Assembly: GCA_028277185.1 (NCBI GenBank)
Contig: JANQGQ010000013.1
Coordinates: forward strand, 1 to 64,000
From: Woeseiaceae bacterium
GTDB lineage: Bacteria; Pseudomonadota; Gammaproteobacteria; Steroidobacterales; Woeseiaceae
Direction of reading: 5' to 3'
Length of the DNA: 64,000 bases
In this document: positions 9,411-17,102 of the stretch, piece by piece
Numbering within the stretch: the stretch's first letter is position 1
Layout: every line of letters starts with the position of its first letter
The notes under the pieces: model-generated
What the model saw: the letters and a program-made list of their open reading frames with translations, nothing else
Told to the model about the DNA's origin: nothing
The model's database searches: none
Made by a program: the position numbers and the translations under genes

Positions 9411-9803
9411 TCAGGCGATCTGATTGGAGATCGCGCCCAGCAGCTCGTCTTTCGTGAACGGCTTGGTCAGATACTGCTCCGAACCGACGATGCGTCCCCG
9501 CGCCCGATCGAACAGGCCATCCTTGCTGGACAGCATGATCACCGGCGTTTCCCGGAACGTCTTGTTGTGCTTGATCAGCGAACAGGTCTCGTAACCGTCG
9601 AGCCGCGGCATCATGATGTCGACGAAAATCAGGTCCGGCTGGTGATCGGCAATTTTCGACAGCGCATCGAAGCCGTCGATGGCCGTGAACACCTGGCAGC
9701 CTTCCTTCGTCAAGAGAGTCTCGGCGGTGCGGCGGATGGTTTTGCTGTCGTCTACGACGAGAATCTTGAGTCCGTTCAGACTGCGAGACGCGCTATTCGA
9801 CAC
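9411..9803 (-). CDS. pilG: Type IV pilus response regulator PilG
   Basis: A receiver-only response regulator, 130 residues from the preferred start. The acidic pair in ILVVDDSKTIRRTAETLL, the phospho-acceptor Asp in IFVDIMMPRLDGYETC, and VIMLSSKDGLFDRARGRIVG with YLTKPFTK are diagnostic of PilG. I choose the GTG at 9801-9803 because AGGA lies seven bases upstream; the longer open frame would need a TTG at 9848 and adds 15 residues absent from the family. PilG is the output regulator linking ChpA to pilus extension and cAMP signalling. It is the first gene of the operon. Confidence 0.92.
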   Translation of the reverse strand: MSNSASRSLNGLKILVVDDSKTIRRTAETLLTKEGCQVFTAIDGFDALSKIADHQPDLIFVDIMMPRLDGYETCSLIKHNKTFRETPVIMLSSKDGLFDRARGRIVGSEQYLTKPFTKDELLGAISNQIA

Positions 9804-10020
9804 GGGTGTTCCTCGTAAGCACTCGCGATGCAAACGGCCGGACGCCAAAAACTGCCGCTAAGCCATCGCAAAGATGTAGCCTTGTACCATATTGACATAA
9901 GTCCCGCTACGACGGGGCCCGCAGCGGCGAAAACACCCGTGAAATCCGGTGCTTGCCACGTGCCGAATCGAATCGGCGGGTTTTCGTCGCCACAACGGCC
10001 GGTTCGTCGTCGCAGAGCGG

Positions 10021-10049
10021 TTCTTATCGTTCAGGCCGCACTGTATAGT
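10021..10049 (+). promoter_or_regulatory. Possible sigma70 promoter for gshB
   Basis: A good -10 hexamer TATAGT (10044-10049) has a poor -35 candidate TTCTTA 17 bases upstream. It lies 35 bases before the gshB ATG in the gap between divergent pilG and gshB. Only the -10 is convincing. Confidence 0.35.
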
Positions 10050-10084
10050 GGCGCTCGCTCGAGAACTGGTAGCAATCCACAAAA

Positions 10085-11038
10085 ATGCCCAAACAGACGC
10101 TCAGCATCGGTGTGATGATGGACCCGATCGGGTCTATAAAGCCGCATAAGGACAGCAGCTTCGCGATGCTGCTCGAAGCCGACCAGCGCGGGTACGAGAT
10201 CAGCTATTTCGAGCAAGGCGATGTGGCGCTGGACAACGGTGAGGCGGTCGGCGAGGCGCGAAGCCTGCTCGTGCACGACAACAACGACGCCTGGTTCGAG
10301 CTGGGCGGCCGCAAGCGCATGGCGCTCGGCGAGCTCGACGTGATCCTCATGCGGAAGGATCCGCCGTTCGATATGGAGTACATCTACACGACCTATATCC
10401 TCGATCGCGCGGAACTCGCGGGCGCCATGATCGTCAACCGCCCCCAGGCGTTACGGGACATGAACGAGAAGGCGTACACCGCCTGGTTTCCGGAGCTCAC
10501 GCCGCCGACCGTGGTCACCCGTTCGATCCCGAAGCTCCGGGCGTTCCTGGACGAGCAGGAGCACGTCGTCGTCAAGCCCCTGGACGGCATGGGCGGACGA
10601 TCGATATTCGTCATCCGCAAGGGGGACAATAACGCGAATGTCGTGTTCGAGACGCTGACCGACAACGGCCGGCGCTTCGCCACGGCGCAAGCGTTCATTC
10701 CGGAGATCGACGAGGGCGACAAGCGCATACTGCTGATCGACGGCGAGCCGGTGCCGCACGCGCTTGCCCGCATTCCGCCGCCCGACGACAACCGCGGCAA
10801 TCTCGTGATGGGCGCGACCGCAGTAGTCCAGCCGCTATCGCCGCGCGACCGGGAAATCGCCGCCGCGCTCGGTCCGGCGCTCCGCGATGCCGGCGTTCTG
10901 TTTGCCGGTATCGACGTCATCGGCGACTACCTGACCGAAATCAACGTGACGAGCCCGACCGGCATCCGCGAAATCGATCGCGATCGCGGGATCAATATCG
11001 CCGGTAAACTCTTCGATGCCATCGAGAGACGCCGTTGA
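10085..11038 (+). CDS. gshB: Glutathione synthetase
   Basis: A 317-residue ATP-grasp ligase that joins gamma-glutamylcysteine and glycine in the cytosol, the second step of glutathione synthesis. The prokaryotic GshB pattern is present: N-terminal IGVMMDPIGSIKPHKDSSFAML, RKDPPFDMEYI, the ATP-grasp core VVKPLDGMGGRSIF, and the C-terminal metal-binding segment EINVTSPTGIREID. Length is standard (about 315). It is divergent from pilG, a widely conserved pairing in gammaproteobacteria, and is followed by tonB. Confidence 0.97.
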   Translation: MPKQTLSIGVMMDPIGSIKPHKDSSFAMLLEADQRGYEISYFEQGDVALDNGEAVGEARSLLVHDNNDAWFELGGRKRMALGELDVILMRKDPPFDMEYIYTTYILDRAELAGAMIVNRPQALRDMNEKAYTAWFPELTPPTVVTRSIPKLRAFLDEQEHVVVKPLDGMGGRSIFVIRKGDNNANVVFETLTDNGRRFATAQAFIPEIDEGDKRILLIDGEPVPHALARIPPPDDNRGNLVMGATAVVQPLSPRDREIAAALGPALRDAGVLFAGIDVIGDYLTEINVTSPTGIREIDRDRGINIAGKLFDAIERRR

Positions 11039-11162
11039 GTGACGCAGGTCGCATCGGTCAATCCTGGCAAACGCTAGACTAAGTCCTCGGTATAGCGGAT
11101 AAGCGCTTGTTTTCCTGATGGAACTGGCGGATTATTCGACATAATTCTCCCCAGAGAAAGCA

Positions 11163-12101
11163 TTGGGCAACTCGCCGTCACTCAGTACAGCGTTCGACGA
11201 CTATCGCCTCGTTCAGCCGCCGGCGACGGACCGGCTGCCGGCGATGCTGTTTCTTGCGGCCCTCGTTCACGGCGTGCTGATTCTCGGCGTCACGTTCAAT
11301 CCCACGCTCACCGACCGGTTCACTGAAGCCATTTCCCTGGAAGTGACGATCGTCGCCGACCCGGACCAGCGGATCGATCGGCCGGATCGCGCGGAGTATC
11401 TGGCCCAAACCAGCCAGCTGGGCGGCGGCAACACAAGCCGCGAAGTCCGCCCGTCGGCCCCGCAGCAGAGCGTTTCGCCGCTCGACAATCTCGGCGAACC
11501 CGACGGCGACAGCCTCATGGATGCGGCGCGCCATGAGCGGGCGGCCGATCAGCTCCTCACGACGCGGAACGACCGGGACCAATCGGTGTTCGACAGCCCG
11601 CGCAACGAACCGCGACCGGACGCACAGACGGCAATCGCCCTCGAGCGCGGCACGGAAACGACGCTGCCACTACCGCAGGAAGAACGCGCGACGCTCGAGA
11701 TTCACGACGACGACCCGCGGCAGCTCATTATCAGCGCCGATACCCGCGAGGCGTCGATTGCCGCCTACCTCGACAGCTGGAAGCGCCGCGTGGAACTCGT
11801 GGGCGCCGAGTACTTCCCGGAACTGGGGCCGCTTGCCGGTCTCGAAGGCAGCCCGACCCTCGAGGTCAGCATCGACGTCAACGGCCAGCTGGTCGAAGTG
11901 GTCGTGCGGCATTCCTCAGGGTCTTCGGTGCTCGATCGGGCGGCACTGGACATTCTGCGCCGCGCGTCGCCGTTCGATCCCTTTCCGGCCGAAGTCCGCG
12001 CGGAGTACGACAGCGTCCGCTTCGCGTATAAGTGGCTGTTTGCGGAACAGAATGTTCCGCGCACCGCCAGCACGGGCGGCGGAGCGACCAGCTCGCGCTA
12101 G
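11163..12101 (+). CDS. tonB: TonB-like energy transducer
   Basis: A 312-residue protein with one N-terminal TM helix (about residues 28-46, LFLAALVHGVLILGVTF) and a C-terminal TonB domain (about 205-295) containing LEVSIDVNGQLVEVVVRHSSG and the ALDILRRASPFDPFP segment. It lacks the usual Pro-rich TonB spacer; the middle is charged and low in Pro. Its place between gshB and yqgE matches tonB3 of Pseudomonas, which is linked to twitching motility and sits next to the pil-chp genes. Translation probably starts at a TTG preceded by GAGAAAG; an ATG 27 codons in, at the TM start, is the alternative. Confidence 0.85.
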   Translation: MGNSPSLSTAFDDYRLVQPPATDRLPAMLFLAALVHGVLILGVTFNPTLTDRFTEAISLEVTIVADPDQRIDRPDRAEYLAQTSQLGGGNTSREVRPSAPQQSVSPLDNLGEPDGDSLMDAARHERAADQLLTTRNDRDQSVFDSPRNEPRPDAQTAIALERGTETTLPLPQEERATLEIHDDDPRQLIISADTREASIAAYLDSWKRRVELVGAEYFPELGPLAGLEGSPTLEVSIDVNGQLVEVVVRHSSGSSVLDRAALDILRRASPFDPFPAEVRAEYDSVRFAYKWLFAEQNVPRTASTGGGATSSR

Positions 12102-12144
12102 CATTCGCCTTGTACGTCAGGAGCGCACGGCAGATACTGCCACT

Positions 12145-12708
12145 ATGGAAACGACGCGCTCGCTTACCAGCCAGCTTCTGATCGCCATGCCGGGTATGCA
12201 GGACCCGAATTTCTCGACGACCGTTACCCTGATCTGCGAACACAACGACGATGGCGCGCTCGGTATCGTGATCAACCGTCCGCTCGACATGAATCTGAGC
12301 GGCCTGCTGGTACAACTCGAGCTCGAGTCGCCCGACGGCGCACTCGAAGCCCAACCCGTGCTGGCCGGCGGCCCGGTAGGTACCGAACGGGGCTTCGTGC
12401 TGCACAACTCGGACGTCGACTACGACAACTCCTTACAGGTATCGGATGACATCCGGCTCACGGTATCGCGCGACATCATCGACGCGATGGCGCGCGGAGA
12501 GGGACCGGACAAGTCGCTCGTCGCTCTGGGTTATGCCGGCTGGGAATCGGGACAGCTCGAGAGCGAAATCCTGGCAAACTCCTGGATAAACGTCCCCGCG
12601 ACCGCAACCCTGGTGTTCGATACACCGTTCGAGAACCGCTGGACCGAGGCAGCCGGCAGCCTCGGGATCGATCTCTCGCGGATCGGCCCCGATGCCGGCC
12701 ATGCCTGA
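12145..12708 (+). CDS. yqgE: YqgE/AlgH family protein
   Basis: A 187-residue member of the YqgE/AlgH (DUF179) family; biochemical role unknown, with an old link to alginate regulation. Hallmarks are LLIAMPGMQDPNFSTTV near the N-terminus, GALGIVINRPL, the GGPV turn, and GYAGWESGQLESEI near residue 135. The open frame extends far upstream through tonB in another frame, so I start at the ATG that gives the family N-terminus. Its 3' end overlaps ruvX by 17 bases, a conserved pairing. Confidence 0.95.
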   Translation: METTRSLTSQLLIAMPGMQDPNFSTTVTLICEHNDDGALGIVINRPLDMNLSGLLVQLELESPDGALEAQPVLAGGPVGTERGFVLHNSDVDYDNSLQVSDDIRLTVSRDIIDAMARGEGPDKSLVALGYAGWESGQLESEILANSWINVPATATLVFDTPFENRWTEAAGSLGIDLSRIGPDAGHA

Positions 12709-13126
12709 CGACACGCTACTCGCTTTCGATTTCGGTTTGCGGCGCATCGGCGTCGCGGCCGGCCAGAGCGTCACGGGAAGCGCAAGCCCGCTGGGTGTCG
12801 TCTACAACCGCGGCGGCGACATCGATTTCGCGGCGATCGACCGGCTCGTGGACGAGTGGCGACCCGACCGTCTGGTCGTCGGCATGCCCTTGAACCCGGA
12901 CGGCTCGCCGGGCGACCTCGACGGCCCGGTCCGCGCCTTTATCGAGGCGCTGGCCCGCTACGACCTGCCCGTTGCGACGACCGACGAACGCTATTCCTCG
13001 ATCGAAGCCGAACGCGTACTGAAGGAGGCGCGGGCCGACGGTCGCCGCGGCCGTATCGACAAGGCCTCAATCGACGCCGCGGCAGCCGTCTTCATCGCCG
13101 AGCGCTACCTTGCGGGCGCGCCGTGA
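12692..13126 (+). CDS. ruvX: RuvX/YqgF Holliday junction resolvase-like protein
   Basis: A 144-residue RNase H-fold protein with the N-terminal catalytic segment AFDFGLRRIGVAAG, the GMPLNPDG loop, TDERYSSIEAE, and a C-terminal DAAAAVFIAERYL helix carrying the final acidic residue. The family is linked to pre-16S rRNA 5' processing and to Holliday junction resolution. Two ATGs (12692 and 12701) are possible; both overlap or abut the yqgE end. The usual next gene, pyrR, is absent and a J-domain gene sits in its place. Confidence 0.95.
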   Translation: MPAMPDDTLLAFDFGLRRIGVAAGQSVTGSASPLGVVYNRGGDIDFAAIDRLVDEWRPDRLVVGMPLNPDGSPGDLDGPVRAFIEALARYDLPVATTDERYSSIEAERVLKEARADGRRGRIDKASIDAAAAVFIAERYLAGAP

Positions 13127-13162
13127 TTTTGCGACGCCCCGGGGCCTGGAACCCCCGGCCGG
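13121..13162 (+). repeat. Direct repeat, left copy (ruvX end)
   Basis: This segment, which includes the ruvX stop, matches 14047-14086 imperfectly: both begin CCGTGATTTTGCG, continue with a GC-rich cgccc run, and end in a CCCCGGCCG block. The copies bracket the J-domain/PilZ gene exactly. Confidence 0.7.
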
Positions 13163-13290
13163 CGCGCTCTTTTACGTGACATAACGCCGGACGCGCGTCG
13201 CCATCCCGCTCGTGACCGGCCAGGGCGTGCCCTGCGGCCGAATCTGCGACAGTATTTGTCTTCTTCAGAGCTTCTCGAAATGACATCCGG

Positions 13291-13995
13291 ATGAACGGCG
13301 GCGCCGATCAGAACTACTACGACTTACTGGGTGTCGGACCCGGCGCGCCGCTCACGGAGATTCGGAACAGCTACCGGCGCCTGATGCTCAAGGCCGGTCA
13401 TCACCCCGACCGCGGCGGCGATGCCCGGCGGGCCGCGCAGCTAAACAGGGCATACGCGGTGCTGAAGGATCCGGAACAACGCGCGGATTACGACGCCCGG
13501 CTCGATATCCTGGCGCGGGTGGCGCTCGGGTTCGACGCCGACGCGGGGTCGGCAGCGTTCGATTCCGCCCGCTGTGCATTCTGCGACCACGCACACGAGT
13601 TCGGTGAACTGGCCGGGCCCGAGGACAGCTGTGCGACTTGCGGCAGCCCGCTGGCCGGCGTCGATCACCGGCGCATGGAATCCGACGACATGCGCGCCGT
13701 ACAGCGAATCGACAAACGGCTGGAGACAGTTCTCTACACGCACTGGCAACAGCGGCGCGGTTACAAGGCAAAGATCGAAGACATTTCACCGCACGGCCTG
13801 CGCCTCCTGACGCTCTGCGACTTGCGCTCCGGCCAGCTCGTGCGGCTTTCGAACAGTGTTTGCGATGCCGTCGGTGAAATCACGCACAGCACGCCGAGGT
13901 CCGGGCGCTGGCTGACCGAAACCGTGGCCGGTGTCGCGTTTCGCACCCTGCGACTCAAACGCGCAGTCGGCGGTTTCGTATCTCGCCGGGCCTGA
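13291..13995 (+). CDS. J-domain / zinc-ribbon / PilZ-like fusion protein
   Basis: A 234-residue protein with three parts. Residues 8-70 are a J-domain with the HPD motif intact at 38-40 (HHPDRGG) and the C-terminal YAVLKDPEQRADYD helix, so Hsp70 stimulation is plausible. Cysteines 95, 98, 114 and 117 form a CxxC...CxxC zinc ribbon. Residues about 137-222 look like a PilZ domain: basic residues in QQRRGYKAKI, then DISPHGLRLL (the DxSxxG signature) and the final strand VAGVAF. PilZ domains often bind c-di-GMP. The gene sits alone between ruvX and pyrB, where pyrR is usual, and is bounded by imperfect direct repeats. The role is unknown; c-di-GMP-dependent chaperone recruitment is inference. Confidence 0.8.
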   Translation: MNGGADQNYYDLLGVGPGAPLTEIRNSYRRLMLKAGHHPDRGGDARRAAQLNRAYAVLKDPEQRADYDARLDILARVALGFDADAGSAAFDSARCAFCDHAHEFGELAGPEDSCATCGSPLAGVDHRRMESDDMRAVQRIDKRLETVLYTHWQQRRGYKAKIEDISPHGLRLLTLCDLRSGQLVRLSNSVCDAVGEITHSTPRSGRWLTETVAGVAFRTLRLKRAVGGFVSRRA

Positions 13996-14046
13996 ATCGC
14001 TGACACAAGCTCGAGCGTTACCCCGCCGCCGGCCAGGCGGATCTCG

Positions 14047-14086
14047 CCGTGATTTTGCGCCGCCCGCGGCGTAGAATCCCCGGCCG
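14047..14086 (+). repeat. Direct repeat, right copy, with promoter-like -10 before pyrB
   Basis: Second copy of the repeat at 13121-13162, ending at the base before the pyrB ATG. It contains TAGAAT (14072-14077), a good -10 hexamer, but no recognisable -35. If used, transcription would start within a few bases of the ATG, giving a nearly leaderless pyrB mRNA. A similar TAGAATC...GGCCG string occurs at 17011 before the methyltransferase gene. Confidence 0.6.
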
Positions 14087-15082
14087 ATGGCTGCGCCGGA
14101 TCCCAAGAACACGCTCATCGAGCCCGATCTCCAGTTGGCGGCGAACGGTGGCCTCCGCCACCTGCTGACGCTGGACGGCCTCCCGCGGGGGCTCATCAGC
14201 GACATTCTCGACGACGCGGAGCGCTACCTCGCGCCGGCCGGGGCGCTGCCCGTACGCAGCGGCGCGCTTGCCGGCCGCACGGTCGGCAATCTCTTCTTCG
14301 AGCCCAGCACGCGGACCCGCGCATCCTTCGATCTCGCCGGCAGGCGGCTCGGCGCCGACGTGCTGAATCTCGACGTCAACACGTCTTCGCGCAAGAAGGG
14401 CGAGTCGATTCTCGACACGATCTACACGCTCGAGGCCATGGCGGTCGACATCATGGTCGTCCGCGACGCCAGCTCCGGCGTGCCGGCGTACATCGCCCAA
14501 CACGTCGCCGATCACGTCAGCGTCATGAACGCCGGTGAGGCCGACGTCTCGCATCCGACCCAGGGACTGCTCGATCTGTTGACGATCCGCCAACACAAAG
14601 GCGACATCGCGGAGCTCACGGTTGCGATCGTCGGCGACATTCGGCATTCGCGCGTCGCCCGCTCGGCGGCCGAGGGTCTCAGGGCGCTCGGCGTTCGCGA
14701 GCTGCGGCTGGTCTCGCCGCCCTCGCTGGCTCCGGACCCCGACAATGTGAACGGCGCGGTCATCCTGGACGACCTCGATGAGGGGCTGGACGGCGCCGAC
14801 GTCGTAATGGCCCTGCGGATACAGCGCGAACGTATCGGCAACCTCGAAGGCACACCCGGCGTCGAGGAATACTTCAGTCGCTACGGCGTCAGCCGGGCGC
14901 GCATGCGGCGCGCGAAACCCGATGCAATCGTCATGCACCCGGGACCGATGAACCGCGGCATCGAAATCGAGTCCGAGCTGGCGGACAGCCCGCAATCGGT
15001 CATCACGCGTCAGGTTACCAATGGCGTCGCGGTGCGTATGGCCGTGCTGGAGCGCGTACACCGTACGCTGCACGGCGGATGA
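14087..15082 (+). CDS. pyrB: Aspartate carbamoyltransferase catalytic chain
   Basis: A 331-residue ATCase catalytic subunit, which condenses carbamoyl phosphate with aspartate in de novo pyrimidine synthesis. The carbamoyl-phosphate loop FEPSTRTRASF, the 80s loop NTSSRKKGES, HPTQGLLDLLTI, AIVGDIRHSRVARS and the C-terminal HPGPMNRGIEIE are all present. The length suits the PyrB class that works without PyrI. In many relatives pyrC or an inactive pyrC-like gene follows; here the next gene is PyrK-like and overlaps by four bases. No ribosome binding site is visible, consistent with the leaderless start suggested by the upstream -10. Confidence 0.97.
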   Translation: MAAPDPKNTLIEPDLQLAANGGLRHLLTLDGLPRGLISDILDDAERYLAPAGALPVRSGALAGRTVGNLFFEPSTRTRASFDLAGRRLGADVLNLDVNTSSRKKGESILDTIYTLEAMAVDIMVVRDASSGVPAYIAQHVADHVSVMNAGEADVSHPTQGLLDLLTIRQHKGDIAELTVAIVGDIRHSRVARSAAEGLRALGVRELRLVSPPSLAPDPDNVNGAVILDDLDEGLDGADVVMALRIQRERIGNLEGTPGVEEYFSRYGVSRARMRRAKPDAIVMHPGPMNRGIEIESELADSPQSVITRQVTNGVAVRMAVLERVHRTLHGG

Positions 15083-15978
15083 GCACCGACGCACAGCGGC
15101 ACGCGCAAAGAAACCGCAATACTATTTTCGTCGAGGACGGCGAGATTCTGTCCCGGACCGAGTTCCCCGGCGAGCAGTACGTCATGCGCATACGCGCGGC
15201 AAAGTGCGCGGCCGCCGCGAAGGCCGGCAGTTTCGTGCATCTGTCCTGCGACGCGAGTCTGCCGATGCGGCGGCCCATGTCGATCATGCGGGTCGGGGAC
15301 GACTGGTTTGAAATCCTGTTCAAGATCGTGGGCCAGGGTCTCAAGCTGCTTGCGCAGAAAGCACCCGGCGACCGGCTGAGCGTACTCGGCCCGATCGGCA
15401 AGCCGTTCACGCTCGACCCGGAGCGGCCGCGCGCGCTGCTGATCGGCGGCGGGGTCGGCATCCCGCCTATGGTGTTCCTCGCCGACGTCCTGCGGCGCGA
15501 TGCTCAGTTCGAAGCCGCCGCGATTCTCGGGTCCGAGATTCCCTTTCCCTTCGACCTCGCATCGTCGTCGCTGCCCTTCGCGGGCGCGCCGGCGAACATC
15601 GACCGCAGCATGCCGCTTCTGGAAAGCTGGGGGGTGCCGGCGCGGCTCACGAGCCGCCAGGGCTTCCCGGGTTGCTACGACGGTTTCGTCACGGACCTCG
15701 CGCGACGCTGGCTGGACGCAGCGGGTCCCGGGTCGCCCGGGCAAACGATGATTTACGCCTGCGGTCCGACTCCGATGCTCAAGGCCGTTGCCGCGCTTGC
15801 CGCGGACTACGGCGTCCGCGCGGAGGTCTCGCTCGAGGAGTACATGGCGTGCGCAGTCGGCGGCTGCGCGGGCTGCGCCGTTCGGGTAAAGCTGCCGGAC
15901 GGCCCGGCAATGCAGCGGGTCTGCGTCGACGGCCCCGTGTTCGACGCCGGCATCGTCGACTGGGACGCGCATCCGTAA
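15079..15978 (+). CDS. PyrK-like dihydroorotate dehydrogenase electron transfer subunit
   Basis: A 299-residue ferredoxin-reductase-family flavoprotein. An FAD-binding barrel has RPMSI at 65-69, the NAD-binding region has GGGVGIPP near 123-130 and ACGPTPML near 227-234, and the C-terminus carries four cysteines (258, 263, 266, 282) spaced C-x4-C-x2-C-x15-C, the 2Fe-2S pattern of PyrK. PyrK passes electrons from class 1B dihydroorotate dehydrogenase to NAD+. The four-base overlap with pyrB supports a pyrimidine role. No pyrD is in the window, and gammaproteobacteria usually have the quinone-linked class 2 enzyme, so its partner is an open question. Confidence 0.85.
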   Translation: MSTDAQRHAQRNRNTIFVEDGEILSRTEFPGEQYVMRIRAAKCAAAAKAGSFVHLSCDASLPMRRPMSIMRVGDDWFEILFKIVGQGLKLLAQKAPGDRLSVLGPIGKPFTLDPERPRALLIGGGVGIPPMVFLADVLRRDAQFEAAAILGSEIPFPFDLASSSLPFAGAPANIDRSMPLLESWGVPARLTSRQGFPGCYDGFVTDLARRWLDAAGPGSPGQTMIYACGPTPMLKAVAALAADYGVRAEVSLEEYMACAVGGCAGCAVRVKLPDGPAMQRVCVDGPVFDAGIVDWDAHP

Positions 15979-16005
15979 ACCGCAAGGCCGTGGCCGCCGC
16001 CCGGC

Positions 16006-16941
16006 TCAGACCGCAGCAAGCTTGAACGCGACGTAGGCCAGGTAGACGGCGAGAATGATGCCCGCTTCGAAACGATTGAGGCCGCGCTTCCTTAAGAAGA
16101 AACCGAGGACCAGCAGGCTGAGCAGGAACAGAAACGGCAGCTCGAGCGAGAGCATGTCGCGACTGAACGCGATATTGGTCACCAGCGCGGCCGCACCCAC
16201 GGGCACGAGCGTATCGAAGACGTTGCTGCCGATGAGATTCCCTACCGACATCCGGTGACGGCCCTTGATCACCGCGCCGACCGAGATACTCAGCTCGGGC
16301 AGGCTCGAGCCCAGACCTATGAGGACGATGGCGACGAAGGCTTCGTCGACTCCCAGGGCGCGCGCGACCGACACGGCCGAGGACACGGTCAGATCCGCAC
16401 TCAGAACGACGGCCAGCAGACCCGCCGCGAGTAGCCCCAGCGAACTCGGAATACCCCGCCTCTTCGCGCCGTCCTGCGGTATCTCGCCCACGCCGTTGCC
16501 CAGCACGATCACGATGTACACGGCGTAGAGCAGCAACAGCGCGGCACCCTCGACGCGATCGACGGTACCGTCCAGACCGAAGGTGCCGAGCAACGCGATC
16601 GATCCCAGCAGAATGCCGCCGTGGCGGTAGATCAATCTTTCCGGCAACGTCAGATAAGCGAGGAGGCCGATGAGACCCATGACGAAACCGATCTGGCCGA
16701 GCGAGCTGCCCAACGCTGCCCCGACGATCACGTCGTCGAAGTTGCCGCCCGCGCTGATCTTCACGGCAGCGTCGAGCGCGATGGCCAGTTCCGGCAGGTC
16801 GCTGCCTATCGACAGCACGACGATGCCAACGACGAAATCGGAAACGCCCAGACGGCTGGCAAGCGACACGGAGCCCCGGATCGTCATCTCGGTGCCGATC
16901 CACAGCCCCGTGAGCCCCAACAGCAGGAACAACAAGTCCAT
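16006..16941 (-). CDS. Calcium/sodium antiporter, CaCA family (YrbG-like)
   Basis: A 311-residue inner membrane protein with about ten TM helices and two inverted CaCA repeats. The ion-binding alpha motifs are GSDLPELAIALDA in the first half and GSSLPELSISVGA in the second, each followed by an IVGAALGSSLGQ- or LIGSNVFDTLVP-type helix. The family exchanges Ca2+ (or other cations) for Na+ or H+. The open frame runs 48 residues further upstream, but the ATG at 16941 gives the normal hydrophobic N-terminus MDLLFLLLG. It is convergent with the PyrK-like gene and divergent from the methyltransferase. Confidence 0.92.
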   Translation of the reverse strand: MDLLFLLLGLTGLWIGTEMTIRGSVSLASRLGVSDFVVGIVVLSIGSDLPELAIALDAAVKISAGGNFDDVIVGAALGSSLGQIGFVMGLIGLLAYLTLPERLIYRHGGILLGSIALLGTFGLDGTVDRVEGAALLLLYAVYIVIVLGNGVGEIPQDGAKRRGIPSSLGLLAAGLLAVVLSADLTVSSAVSVARALGVDEAFVAIVLIGLGSSLPELSISVGAVIKGRHRMSVGNLIGSNVFDTLVPVGAAALVTNIAFSRDMLSLELPFLFLLSLLVLGFFLRKRGLNRFEAGIILAVYLAYVAFKLAAV

Positions 16942-17102
16942 ACGGCCCAATGCTAGGGCCTGATTACGATCGCTTCCAGCTTGCCGGCCGCGTTGCGCTT
17001 CAGCTTGCGCTAGAATCGCGGCCGGTGCTGCAGGCGAACCCGTCCCGGGACGACGGGTTCCGACGGCGCACCGATACCCCCACACACCGCCAGGAGCAAG
17101 CC

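Noticed and set aside
9804-9848. N-terminal extension of PilG from a TTG start
   Set aside because: Adds 15 residues not in the family, and a GTG with a good AGGA lies downstream.
11100-11150. Promoter before tonB (TTGTTT with CATAAT or ATTATT)
   Set aside because: Spacings are 27 or 18 with poor hexamers; no consistent pair.
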